The notes beneath the pieces are model-generated. The model did no database searches. It saw only the letters and a list, made by a program, of their open reading frames with translations, and was not told the origin of the DNA. A stretch of DNA of 64,000 nucleotides. Source: Trichomonas vaginalis G3 (taxonomy: Eukaryota; Parabasalia; Trichomonadida; Trichomonadidae). The stretch covers positions 20,159,962 through 20,223,961 of the forward strand of contig NC_067208.1 of the NCBI RefSeq assembly GCF_026262505.1. The letters are read 5' to 3'. Position 1 is the first letter of the stretch, and the number at the start of each line of letters is the position of its first letter. Position numbers and translations under genes: made by a program. Below, piece by piece: positions 1 to 7,650 of the stretch.

Positions 1-43
1 AAGGTATTTGTCTATACATTTAGTTCCGATAAAAATAACACAT

Positions 44-304
44 TTACTCTTTCTTTGCTTCAGCTTCTTTAGCTTTTGCTTCAGCTTCTTCTCTAGCTTT
101 CTTCGCCAGCAAACGTGGGTTCTTCTGTCTTCCAGCAGCTAATGCAGCAAGTTGTTTTTCACTAAGTTTTCTCTTTGGTCTCTCTGGCTTTTGTTCTTGT
201 TTTTGTTCCTTCAGTTCGGATAAAATTTGCTCACGAATTTCTTTCTTCAATGCTTCAACATCTATGACCCCTTGGGTCTTGTCCGTAGGGCTTGTCTGAG
301 TCAT
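44..304 (-). CDS. Small Lys/Ala/Glu-rich Maverick protein
   Basis: An 86-residue protein starting at the first in-frame ATG (MTQTSPTD); the ORF is open a little further upstream but only from a non-ATG codon. The N-terminal half has a charged helix (VEALKKEIREQILSELKEQ). The C-terminal half is strongly basic and helical (LAKKAREEAEAKAKEAEAKK), which would suit a coiled coil or a nucleic-acid-binding tail. It is divergent from the next gene, with only 45 bases between the two ATGs. I do not recognise a family; a core or DNA-condensing role is only a guess from composition. Confidence 0.5.
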   Translation of the reverse strand: MTQTSPTDKTQGVIDVEALKKEIREQILSELKEQKQEQKPERPKRKLSEKQLAALAAGRQKNPRLLAKKAREEAEAKAKEAEAKKE

Positions 305-349
305 TTGACTGCAGATAAAAAACAAAATTAAAACTTTAACCGATGTAAA

Positions 350-709
350 ATGAGCTTGTCAAAATCAGAGCGAGAGTCTATTATATTAAATGACGCAAGA
401 GGAATACAACATCCTTTCTATTACGTAAGTCAGAGTAAAGATGGTAAAATATACGTAAGAAAAAGAAAGGTTCCATTAGCGAATGCAGAAAGCGACAACA
501 TTAAGGTGCATGGCACCGAGGGCGAAGCCCATGTTAAGCCTTCTATTCAAACTGAAAAGTCAATAGAACCAGAAGAAAAGAAGCCAGATGTACTTTCAAT
601 AACGAACCAAGAGCTTATTGCAAAATTCGTGAATTTCATTGAAAAACAAACCGAGTCAAAGAACCCTGACCCGCCAGTGAAAGAAGTTGAGACAAAAGAG
701 AATGTATAG
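350..709 (+). CDS. Maverick small protein with FY..DG..RK motif
   Basis: A 119-residue hypothetical protein. Residues about 22-42 read HPFYYVSQSKDGKIYVRKRK, which resembles FYIHTMKDGRVQFRKIKQPL in the 2918-3154 gene of the same element, so the two are probably related small proteins. The C-terminal part is charged and predicted helical. The middle contains the peptide GTEGEAH, encoded by a GC-rich hairpin (505-534) unlike the surrounding AT-rich code. It sits directly before the capsid-like gene. Function unknown. Confidence 0.5.
   Translation: MSLSKSERESIILNDARGIQHPFYYVSQSKDGKIYVRKRKVPLANAESDNIKVHGTEGEAHVKPSIQTEKSIEPEEKKPDVLSITNQELIAKFVNFIEKQTESKNPDPPVKEVETKENV
505..534. repeat. GC-rich double hairpin inside a Maverick ORF
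   Basis: Two adjacent stems are visible: ggtgc-atg-gcacc (505-517) and gggc-gaa-gccc (520-530). The second, with its flank (gagggcgaagcccatg), is nearly the same as the minus strand of 60105-60116 in element D, inside an unrelated gene. The hairpin keeps the host ORF open. Confidence 0.6.
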
Positions 710-805
710 TTCATTGAAAATGTCAAGAAACAACTTCCACCACGAATGCCAAGAAGAAGAGTGAGAATAATGAAGTAAATAGATATTTTTATCTGAAGTA
801 AATAC

Positions 806-2380
806 ATGCAGAACGAACAGCTAAACGAATTTACTCCAGCAGAGCATATTCATCAGATTCGCTCATATTTCGATATCATAGACAATGCAGTTCAAATTGG
901 TGACACTAATAGAAAATATTCTGACGCAAAGATTCCATCACAACCTGGAACTGCTAAAGATAACACATGGGTAACATTCAATCTCTCACCTCCTGGTGAA
1001 AATATGTTGGACCTTTACAATACATTCATTACGTATAAAATGGAAGGTCAATTTATTGTAGATAAAGAAATTGGTTCAGGTTCCAATAAAACAACCCCAC
1101 CAGGATTTTGGATTGGTTTCGATGACGCTTTCTATGCAGTTGCTGGATATCAAATCCTTGCAAATGGTCGTATCGTATATTCTCAAGACAACGCAAGAGA
1201 AGAAGCATATATAACTTCAAACTCACAAACTACCGAACAAATAAAGAAAGTAGATGTTTTCTCAAAGACTCGACATGAAGATGTATGGAGTCATTCGGGA
1301 ACATGCAGAACAGGACAAATTGTTAGTGGTCCAATTACAGCAGGAAAATCATTTGATTTTAAGCTTCGTTTAAGAATTCCTGTTAGAAGATTCCTTCCAT
1401 TAGAAGCTATTCGATTTATTCCAGCTTTTGCAGGAAACATTCAGCTTAAAGTAAAGTTCAGTAGCGACGCCTTACAATGCACATCTATATCTGTAAATGA
1501 TATCATTGCTTTCAATCCAACTCTTAAAGTTGCATTTGCTGCAGATTCAAATCCACCGACAAATAAATTTGTTCCATGGAATGAACCATTCACTATGATA
1601 ACGAAGGCAGTAGAAGCTAGTGGAACAGTTACTATTACAACTGTAAACCAGCAACTATTTCGAACAAAGATGGATTTTAATGAATGTTTCATTCATCCAA
1701 AGTCATTCTCTTTAGACCCTAACATTTATACAGAACTTGTAGAACATTATACAAATGAGGCTTTATGTTTTCCTGTTAAAGTTATGGATTGGATTCCTAT
1801 GGACGGTTCATTCTCAAAGAATACAGATAGTTCAAGTGCAACATTTACAGCAGCTTATACGCCTATTAATGTTAAAAGTATTTGGGCACTATTTAGAAAG
1901 AAAGACAACTATTATGTTAATTTTGAGAACCCTAAGTTTAAATATCTTCAGCTTTCCATAGGAGCTTATGGAAATATGCCTGCAGAACCCGAAAAATCAT
2001 ATGGACCTGTATTTTATGAAATGGTTGCGAACGCCTGCAATACAAACAATGATATGATAGGATTTAATGAAGATGTTATGAGGTCATTGGTGGATGATGG
2101 TAGTGTGGAACATAAATGGGATAGCTATGACAACACACATTTCTTATGTGGTTTTCCAACAGAAGTGGACTTTTGCTTCCAGCAAGGTCAAACATCTACT
2201 GCTCCAATAACATACAAATTGTCTGTTAAAGGACCTATTGAACTAGCAACTGAAAATGTACCAAAGCCACTTATTGGATTTATGAGGGATTGTTGCTTTG
2301 CCATTCAGGTGCGTGCTAATGGAATCCCAATAATAAGATTAGATGACTATAACTTAGCTACGGACGACGGTGAGGAATAA
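806..2380 (+). CDS. Major capsid-like protein of element A (double jelly-roll type)
   Basis: A 524-residue protein, probably the major capsid protein. It is long, rich in beta-prone segments, and located next to small virion-like genes, as in other Mavericks. The stretch FKLRLRIPVRRFLPLEAIRF (about residues 186-205) followed by FAGNIQLKVKF matches comparable segments in the capsid-like regions of element B (DMIIPVNDLLAF, then GEIILKYYV) and element C (LKLRVPLSSFLIF), which supports one family across all three elements. Upstream spacing is T-rich (atatttttatc) before the ATG. The capsid call comes from known Maverick gene content, size and these shared segments; structure prediction would settle it. 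Confidence 0.65.
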   Translation: MQNEQLNEFTPAEHIHQIRSYFDIIDNAVQIGDTNRKYSDAKIPSQPGTAKDNTWVTFNLSPPGENMLDLYNTFITYKMEGQFIVDKEIGSGSNKTTPPGFWIGFDDAFYAVAGYQILANGRIVYSQDNAREEAYITSNSQTTEQIKKVDVFSKTRHEDVWSHSGTCRTGQIVSGPITAGKSFDFKLRLRIPVRRFLPLEAIRFIPAFAGNIQLKVKFSSDALQCTSISVNDIIAFNPTLKVAFAADSNPPTNKFVPWNEPFTMITKAVEASGTVTITTVNQQLFRTKMDFNECFIHPKSFSLDPNIYTELVEHYTNEALCFPVKVMDWIPMDGSFSKNTDSSSATFTAAYTPINVKSIWALFRKKDNYYVNFENPKFKYLQLSIGAYGNMPAEPEKSYGPVFYEMVANACNTNNDMIGFNEDVMRSLVDDGSVEHKWDSYDNTHFLCGFPTEVDFCFQQGQTSTAPITYKLSVKGPIELATENVPKPLIGFMRDCCFAIQVRANGIPIIRLDDYNLATDDGEE

Positions 2381-2410
2381 AGGATGAACGTTTATTTTTA
2401 AAGCTTATAA

Positions 2411-2869
2411 ATGAGTTCTTCATCAAGCTCTCGTGAACCTTCACCATCTATGAAACAAACTTTACCAAACGATTATGGAGCACCTATTGAATATTTCTTA
2501 CGAGCTGCACAATGGCAAAGAGCAGTCTCACCAAGGTTAGGTGTTCCACCAGCTCCTGTCAAAAATAGCATTTGGTCAAGTCCTTATATAAGATATGGTC
2601 TCCCACTAGGTTTGCTAGCTACAGCAGGAGCAGTTATGATGTTGAAAAGAAATAAAGCAAATGTTGTAAATAATACTGAAGTAGCTGAAGTTAAACAAAC
2701 TCCAACACCTTCGCCAAAACCAACGCCTTCACAAGCAAAACCTTCAATGACTCCTGAACCTATGGAAGTACAAACTCCTGTTCAAAAGTCAACTCCTAAA
2801 CCGACTCCAACATTTAAACCAGAACCTACTCCTCAAATAAATCGTAAAACTCCTGCGTTTCCTTACTGA
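2411..2869 (+). CDS. Single-pass membrane protein with Pro/Thr-rich tail
   Basis: A 152-residue protein. The N-terminal third is Ser-rich and polar. A hydrophobic segment near residues 60-78 (YGLPLGLLATAGAVMML) looks like one transmembrane helix, followed by the basic KRNK. The rest is a low-complexity Pro/Thr/Lys tail (TPTPSPKPTPSQ and similar). This layout fits a minor virion or membrane-anchored protein. It begins 30 bases after the capsid-like gene and is preceded by tttatttttaaagcttataaATG, the T-rich plus TAAATG pattern common in these elements. Confidence 0.5.
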   Translation: MSSSSSSREPSPSMKQTLPNDYGAPIEYFLRAAQWQRAVSPRLGVPPAPVKNSIWSSPYIRYGLPLGLLATAGAVMMLKRNKANVVNNTEVAEVKQTPTPSPKPTPSQAKPSMTPEPMEVQTPVQKSTPKPTPTFKPEPTPQINRKTPAFPY

Positions 2870-2917
2870 AAAAATAACGTTATTTTTATTTAATATTAAA
2901 ATTTTTATTTGATTGAA

Positions 2918-3154
2918 ATGACAAATAAAGTCACTGAAGCAATGAAACAAAAGTTTTTGGTAGAATACATTAAATCAGGAACTATTCCAGAAGGTTTTTA
3001 CATTCATACTATGAAGGATGGTAGAGTTCAGTTTAGAAAGATAAAGCAACCATTAGATAGAGAAGGTATATTAAGGAAGATTAAACTTCATGAGGACAAC
3101 ATTGCTGAACTTAAGAAGAAGTTAGAAGAGTTGGAGAAAGGAAGAGAGTTATAA
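2918..3154 (+). CDS. Small helical Maverick protein
   Basis: A 78-residue protein counted from the first ATG (MTNKVTEAMKQ); the frame is open a few codons upstream from a non-ATG. The central motif FYIHTMKDGRVQFRKIKQPL is related to the 350-709 product. The C-terminal 35 residues form a charged helix (HEDNIAELKKKLEELEK), a likely short coiled coil. It ends just before the structured GGTGA repeat and the terminal gene of the element. Function unknown. Confidence 0.5.
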   Translation: MTNKVTEAMKQKFLVEYIKSGTIPEGFYIHTMKDGRVQFRKIKQPLDREGILRKIKLHEDNIAELKKKLEELEKGREL

Positions 3155-3170
3155 AGCAATGAATTCAACA

Positions 3171-3218
3171 GGGTGAAAAACCGGGTGAAAAAAGAGGTGA
3201 GATTTCACCACTTCACCT
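3171..3218. repeat. Structured GGTGA repeat near the element end
   Basis: Three forward words (gggtgaa, gggtgaa, aggtga) separated by A-runs face two reverse words (tcacc, tcacct), with a short gatt between, so several alternative stems can form. The same arrangement lies at 59444-59491 in element D and in six copies within 28089-28960. It lies between the last two genes of the element. Confidence 0.7.
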
Positions 3219-3304
3219 AAATTTATTTTTGTGCTATGTTTTCATACATGTGAGGGTGGTGATATCATTAATTTTTAAGTTTATTTTTTATTTTTTTTAT
3301 ATAA

Positions 3305-3652
3305 ATGACGAAAACTATTGAGATAACAAACTACAACGGTCATGAGTTCAAGAATTTGTTCTTCGTTCCTCGTGAAAATACATTCTATCAGATACGAGGG
3401 AGAAAGGGTAAAGTTAGTTTGAGCGTTTATGAAGGAATGAAGAATGGAAAGTTTATACAAGCATACGATACAAACGGTAAGCGTGTTTCATTAGCTTTGT
3501 CAAAACTTACTAACATTTATTTTGACAGTGACTTTGACTCTGACGATTGGAGCGACAGCAGCGATACTGAAGAATATGAACTAGTGTGTGAAGCACAGCA
3601 ATGGAAGAGTTGCAATACTTTTGTAAGTGAGAACGTTTATTTTTTACAGTAG
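3305..3652 (+). CDS. TIR-borne small protein (terminal Maverick gene)
   Basis: A 115-residue protein. The N-terminal 75 residues are almost identical to the product of 59343-59023 (MTKTIEITNYNGHEFKNLFF, then QIRGRKGKVSLSVY), and the tails differ. The tail is strongly acidic (FDSDFDSDDWSDSSDTEEYE). The beta-rich basic N-terminal domain with an acidic tail could be a regulator or nucleic-acid-binding adaptor; no family was recognised. The start is preceded by attttttttatataaATG. Being in the TIR, an intact element would carry a copy at each end. Confidence 0.6.
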   Translation: MTKTIEITNYNGHEFKNLFFVPRENTFYQIRGRKGKVSLSVYEGMKNGKFIQAYDTNGKRVSLALSKLTNIYFDSDFDSDDWSDSSDTEEYELVCEAQQWKSCNTFVSENVYFLQ

Positions 3653-3778
3653 TGAAGTCGTTTGTGAAAACGTTAGTGAGGTGAAGTGGTTGGCGGCTTT
3701 ATAAATATTTAAGGTTAAGTTGGTGTTTGTGTTTGTGTTGTAAAATATACGTTAACGGTTTTGTAAAGTGTCAAATTC

Positions 3779-3827
3779 ACATATAATGGGTAAGGAGGCT
3801 CGCAGTGCCTCCGTACACATTATATGT
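3779..3827. repeat. Nested palindrome at the boundary of element A
   Basis: The arms acatataatg (3779-3788) and cattatatgt (3818-3827) are perfect inverse complements. Inside them lies a second stem, ggaggc...gcctcc. The structure overlaps the last two bases of the element and extends into flanking DNA. It is not present at the matching end of element D. Confidence 0.6.
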
Positions 3828-4333
3828 ATACTAACTTCCTTCCATTTTGGAAGAATTCGGAACAACTTTGCGAATTGATAGTGTAAACCCATATACATGA
3901 AAGCGTGCATGCATAAAGACAGGTATTGTCAGCAATGACTACCTGCCCAGCTATGAGTGATCAGAGAATTACCATTTCAGGCTTTTTGAGAACGTTTCAG
4001 CCAGGACCCTCGTATGTTGACTGTGAGAAAGGCATCCTTTATCTGAAATAGATGCTTTTCCAACAATCAAATTCGAAGATCTTCGACGTTGTTGTAAAAA
4101 GAGAAGGAGAAGGAAAGAAGAGGAAGGAGAGGAAAAAGGAAAGGAAAAGAAGAAGAAGAAAAGAGAAAAAAAAGAAGGACATATATTAAATATAATGCGC
4201 ACTTAATAGTGCCGAGGCGGCGGAGCCGCCGAGGCGCGATTTTTTTTTGACCCTATATTACCGCACGGCAATGTTTTTCTCGATTTTGTACAGCCCTAGT
4301 AAAAAGAGTATAAAAAGGATAATTTTTAATAAT
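3781..4333. other. Host intergenic DNA with purine tract and GC hairpin
   Basis: No convincing gene. It holds a roughly 84-base all-purine run on the plus strand (4096-4179), a GC-rich palindrome at 4211-4236 (core cggcgg-ag-ccgccg) in otherwise AT-rich DNA, and an unassigned stretch of mixed composition (3840-4090) with no recognisable RNA motif. The 3' end of the peptidase gene, read on the minus strand, borders it on the right. Confidence 0.5.
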
Positions 4334-5545
4334 TTACTGGTCTTTTGACAAAATGAATTCTCTTGCAAGTGTGAAAACACCATCAACTGCTTCTGGTTCG
4401 ACGTTTTCTGGCTTGTCAAGCATTGTATGATAAACAGGTTGGTAGTTTCCAACAGTCCATGGTAAGCCAATTAAAGTTGTTGTGCGAACACCATGTCTAG
4501 CAGCTTCAGCAGCATCTGTTCCGCCAAGTAATAACAAAAGATCTTTCTGGTTGACTTGGAGATTGTTCTTCTTACCGATTTCAATGATATCATCAACCAT
4601 CTTTTGGTCAAGAGGCTGGAATCCATTGATATCTGACTTAAGGAGGGTCAATTCTTTGAGGAAGAATGGTGAGTCGACGTTGAAATTGTAAGCATCCTGG
4701 TATTCCTTTGCATGAGCGTCCCAGAAAGCTCTTGCACCACGAAGTCCGGCTTCTTCGCCATCGAATGATGCAATAACGACTCTTGTGTTCTTAGGTCTGT
4801 GCTCTGAGAAGTACTTAGCAAGTTCAACACCGATTGAAGAAGCAATTAAATTATCTCCTGCACCTGGTGTGCCTGTGTTCTTAACAAAGTTCCAAGATGA
4901 GAGAGCAATTGGTGTGTAGAATAGGAAGAATATGTTCATCTTGCGAGAAAGGGCTGGAATTTCTCCAAAGAAATTGAATTGTCCCTGTCCGCTTTGGAAT
5001 AATAAGAAGGACTCGTAGAACATGGCAAGCGAGAAGACCAATGGTGTTAAAAGGCCCACCGCTGCTCTGATAATAAAAAGATTTGGAAGGAACTCGTAAA
5101 AGCCAAAAATGAATGCGCTATCATGATGACCTGAGTATACAACTGTATTCTTAACTTCTTCTGTTGGCTCAATAATACCATAAACATTCTTTCCAATCTT
5201 TTCTGGGAAAAATCTATCTGCAAACTTCATAAATAAAACATTTTCAAATACGTAATACATAACTATCAACATTTCAGAAAGAGCACCGAATATAGGTACA
5301 TTCATCCATGCCAAGATGATCGATATTACATAAAGGACATCAGCTATCTTTACCCAAGAGAGAAAAGCCTTTGGATTCACTTTAAATGTCTCCAACTTTG
5401 TGGTATCACAATAATTTTCCATATCTTTTTTAAGATACTCCGCAGCTTTGTGTGTTGATTCGTCACCGCATAAACGTGGTCCATATAATTTTATAATCTC
5501 TTCAACTCTTGTTAAAGCAGAAGTTGCCGCTTCTGAAACACTCAT
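4334..5545 (-). CDS. Membrane M28-family metallopeptidase
   Basis: A 403-residue zinc aminopeptidase-like protein. Probable metal ligands are His141 and Asp142 (YSGHHDSA), Asp231 (GAGDN), Glu264/Glu265 (FDGEEAGLRGARAFW), Asp291 (NVDSP) and His373 (VYHTMLD), the order expected for M28. Hydrophobic stretches near 66-108, 153-183 and 203-222 lie between and before the catalytic blocks, so it is probably an integral membrane peptidase of the ER or secretory pathway, with removal of N-terminal residues as the likely reaction. The start is the first ATG, 8 bases downstream of a TCACA initiator. The stop overlaps TAAA. It is a host gene, flanked by Maverick DNA on both sides, and looks whole. Confidence 0.85.
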   Translation of the reverse strand: MSVSEAATSALTRVEEIIKLYGPRLCGDESTHKAAEYLKKDMENYCDTTKLETFKVNPKAFLSWVKIADVLYVISIILAWMNVPIFGALSEMLIVMYYVFENVLFMKFADRFFPEKIGKNVYGIIEPTEEVKNTVVYSGHHDSAFIFGFYEFLPNLFIIRAAVGLLTPLVFSLAMFYESFLLFQSGQGQFNFFGEIPALSRKMNIFFLFYTPIALSSWNFVKNTGTPGAGDNLIASSIGVELAKYFSEHRPKNTRVVIASFDGEEAGLRGARAFWDAHAKEYQDAYNFNVDSPFFLKELTLLKSDINGFQPLDQKMVDDIIEIGKKNNLQVNQKDLLLLLGGTDAAEAARHGVRTTTLIGLPWTVGNYQPVYHTMLDKPENVEPEAVDGVFTLAREFILSKDQ

Positions 5546-5550
5546 TCAAT

Positions 5551-5555
5551 TGTGA
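5551..5555 (-). promoter_or_regulatory. Initiator element (TCACA) of the peptidase gene
   Basis: Read on the minus strand the site is TCACA, fitting the trichomonad initiator TCA+1Y(T/A). The presumed +1 A (5553) lies 8 bases before the ATG, giving the very short 5' leader typical of this organism. Confidence 0.6.
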
Positions 5556-5825
5556 CTTGATTTTTATTCAATTTCAACGATCATTATGATCGTCAATCGC
5601 TTTTGATAAAAAGCTGATAATAATGTGTCCAATACAGTTATCATCAGGATTTCAACGAACATTCGGAATCACTTTCGGAAAATAATAGTAGTAGGATATG
5701 ATGGGCTTTGTGACTTTTATTGTTACATCTATATATAGACGATGCATTAAAATATATTTATTTATAAACCATTAAAAAAAATTAACATTAATTTTAAAAT
5801 AATTTATTTTTTTATTCTTACATAA

Positions 5826-6206
5826 ATGACCCAACAAGTAAAACCAGATAAAATAGATTATCGAATTTTAGAGGATGGTGTTCCTGTTTATATTCAAAGA
5901 TTTAAAGGGAAGCAATATTATAGAATTGTTAATCCTGAATACATAAAACATTTATTTAAAAAGGAAGACTGTGAATTATTAAACGTTAATGAATATGAAA
6001 CCAATAAATCAAAATTGAAATATAAATATATTGGAAGTGATGAAAGATGCAAAGATAAAGATAAAGTTTATACAGTTTCATATAATGAATGGAAAACTAA
6101 TAAGATAAGAAAACATTTAGGAGATTATGGGAAATGTTCTGAATTCTTTAAATCTAGTATGTATGAGAGAGTAAAAGAAATTAGAAATAATTATTTTCAT
6201 GAATAA
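5826..6206 (+). CDS. Maverick CELL/YKY-repeat protein, one-repeat copy
   Basis: A 126-residue protein closely similar to the C-terminal half of the 26339-25752 product: NPEYIKHLFKKEDCELLNV, then KLKYKYIGSDERCKDKDKVY and TVSYNEW. The pattern of CELL, a Tyr/Lys strand and a Trp-ending segment resembles small treble-clef-like DNA-binding repeats seen next to viral and phage mobile nucleases, but the usual Cys pairs are not evident, so that link is weak. Its start is preceded by tttatttttttattcttacataaATG. It is TIR-derived. Confidence 0.5.
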   Translation: MTQQVKPDKIDYRILEDGVPVYIQRFKGKQYYRIVNPEYIKHLFKKEDCELLNVNEYETNKSKLKYKYIGSDERCKDKDKVYTVSYNEWKTNKIRKHLGDYGKCSEFFKSSMYERVKEIRNNYFHE

Positions 6207-6538
6207 AAAATAAACTTTAAAAATTCATGTCTTACATTTTCACATCTTCTATATATAGATGATATAAAAATTTTTTCTTACGTTTTTAAGTCATGAATTC
6301 GTAAGAAAGCGCGACATTATTAAATAAATTAGTAATAAATATTATATACTAAACACATTAAAAAATTAACATTAATTTTAAAATAATTTATTTTTTTATC
6401 TTTTATAAAAGAAGCTATATATAGATGATGTCAGATATTCCGCGATTAATTAAACATTGTTTAAATCCTGAATGGGTTAAACTTCAATTTAAAAATGAAG
6501 ATTGTGAATTATTAAATGAATATGAAAGCCAAAATAAG

Positions 6539-6746
6539 CTAATGATTATTTGAATTTATGAAATCAATTATTTGATTCATTCTTTCTTCAATCTCTTCTA
6601 TTCTTTTTGTTAAATCATCTATTTTCATTAATGATGTGATTCTTGATTGAGGAATAGATTTCAAACTAACCACTCCTTTTATTTTTGAAATTTTGAATCC
6701 ATCAACTTTAAACATTTTATTCAATTTACACGTTGTCAATTCTTCA
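6539..6746 (-). pseudogene. Fragment of a Maverick coiled-coil gene
   Basis: The reading KMFKVDGFKISKIKGVVSLK followed by IDDLTKRIEEIEERMNQIID corresponds to the region 9961-10345 of element B. Only part of the gene is present. It has a basic beta-prone segment followed by a short coiled coil. It is useful as an insertion-free reference for the hairpin at 10114-10140. Confidence 0.5.
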
Positions 6747-6892
6747 GAGAAAGGGACAGACTAGCCCATTGTCACTTTTTAATTTAGCAAATGAACGCTT
6801 ATGGAGTGGAGTTTTTGGGTAAATCTGATTTGCTTATAAATGAAATAAAATCAAAAGAAACCATATTGGCATTATATTATGCAAAAATAAAT

Positions 6893-7098
6893 GATCTTAC
6901 TTAGTACTTTTAAAGTTAATTTCAGAAAAAATTTGACACAATGGTATCCGGCACATACAAGTGGTGTACAACCAAAATATAAGTTAGTTTAAACATATAT
7001 TGCTATATCTCATGATCTTACTTAGTACTTTTAAAGTTAATTTCAGAAAAAATTTGACACACTGGTATCCGGCACATACAAGTGGTGTACAACCAAAT
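6893..7098. repeat. Direct duplication, 121-bp offset
   Basis: An 85-base segment starting gatcttacttagtacttt at 6893 recurs at 7014 with one visible difference (aatgg against actgg). The second copy flows into the ORF at 7012-7368; the first is followed by unrelated AT-rich sequence. A local tandem duplication is the simplest reading. Confidence 0.7.
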
Positions 7099-7368
7099 CT
7101 TCGACTCGATGAACTTGTCATCGAGTTATATTCCAGTGTTGTTCCTTCATTCCTGATTAAGTTGCAAATTAAAGGTCTGGATTCAGAGAGAAGTGTTAAA
7201 GTTATCAAAAAAGTCACAAGAGATTTCGAAGAAATGACACAATTTAAAAAAGTCGAATGCATCAGTATGCTTGAAGCTGTTCAGAAAGGTCTGAAAAATG
7301 ATACACTTGATCCCAACATTGTTTACTCAACATTAAAAATATTATTGCAAAGAAAACATTTGATTTAA
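7012..7368 (+). CDS. Unassigned ORF, possible remnant of a host gene
   Basis: A 118-residue frame from the first ATG (MILLSTFKVNF). The C-terminal 90 residues look like genuine helical protein (LRLDELVIELYSSVVPSFLI, then SVKVIKKVTRDFEEM), whereas the N-terminal part lies in duplicated DNA. No initiator lies close to the ATG. A short frame upstream (6791-6904) ends at the first repeat copy. It may be the 3' part of a host gene damaged by the duplication; the family is not recognised. Confidence 0.35.
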   Translation: MILLSTFKVNFRKNLTHWYPAHTSGVQPNLRLDELVIELYSSVVPSFLIKLQIKGLDSERSVKVIKKVTRDFEEMTQFKKVECISMLEAVQKGLKNDTLDPNIVYSTLKILLQRKHLI

Positions 7369-7443
7369 TAAACATTTAATTTATTATAATTAATTTTTTA
7401 TTACAGTATAGTAAAAAATGCTATAAATAAATTATTAGGCAAA

Positions 7444-7650
7444 ATCGCAACCGAATTTTTAAATCTAGATTTTGATGATAAATTGTGATTTTTAGCTTAA
7501 ATCGCGATTTTTTAAAAATCGCGAACAGAATTTTTTCGCGATTTATTAATAAATCGCGATTTGAACGATAAATTTCGATTTTTTAAAAAAATCGCGATTC
7601 GGGAAAAAATTGCGACTTTTTGAAAAATCGCGAACTTTCAAAAAAATCAC
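7444..7650. repeat. Cluster of TCGCGA palindromes
   Basis: The word tcgcga or a one-base variant recurs many times within 200 bases. It forms a perfect 24-bp palindrome at 7536-7559 and a near-perfect one at 7502-7524. Spacers are A/T runs. It stands out against flanks that lack CpG. No coding potential is credible here. Confidence 0.7.

Larger units (their letters stand above)
1..3780. mobile_element. Maverick/Polinton element A, terminal part
   Basis: The left side is cut by the window edge; the right end lies at about 3780. The assignment rests on a double-jelly-roll-like capsid gene, several small genes packed closely, and a terminal segment (about 3147-3780) that matches, in inverse orientation, the end of element D at 58874-59517. 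The shared sequence stops at the word gtgtcaaattcac, which marks the element boundary. The coding sequences inside look open, so this part seems fairly young. No integrase or polymerase of this copy falls in the window. Confidence 0.8.
3147..3780. repeat. TIR of element A (also matches the end of element D)
   Basis: From about 3147 to 3780 the sequence matches the reverse complement of 58874-59517, including the GGTGA hairpin, the terminal small gene and the outermost word gtgtcaaattcac. Beyond 3780 the two flanks differ, which places the element ends. The two repeats belong to two different insertions of the same family. Confidence 0.75.
5687..6746. mobile_element. Rearranged fragment of a B-type Maverick
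   Basis: It begins with agtagtagg and then repeats the outer TIR of element B (the tatatatagacgatgcat region and the AT-rich block before the gene). A second TIR-derived piece at about 6353-6540 is joined to sequence that in element B lies well inside the element (9961-10195). It is therefore a mosaic, older or more rearranged than element B. It is broken and holds only small parts. Confidence 0.7.

Noticed and set aside
3840-4090. snRNA, snoRNA, SRP RNA or RNase P RNA
   Set aside because: Base composition is balanced here, but I could not match any conserved box or core of these RNAs.
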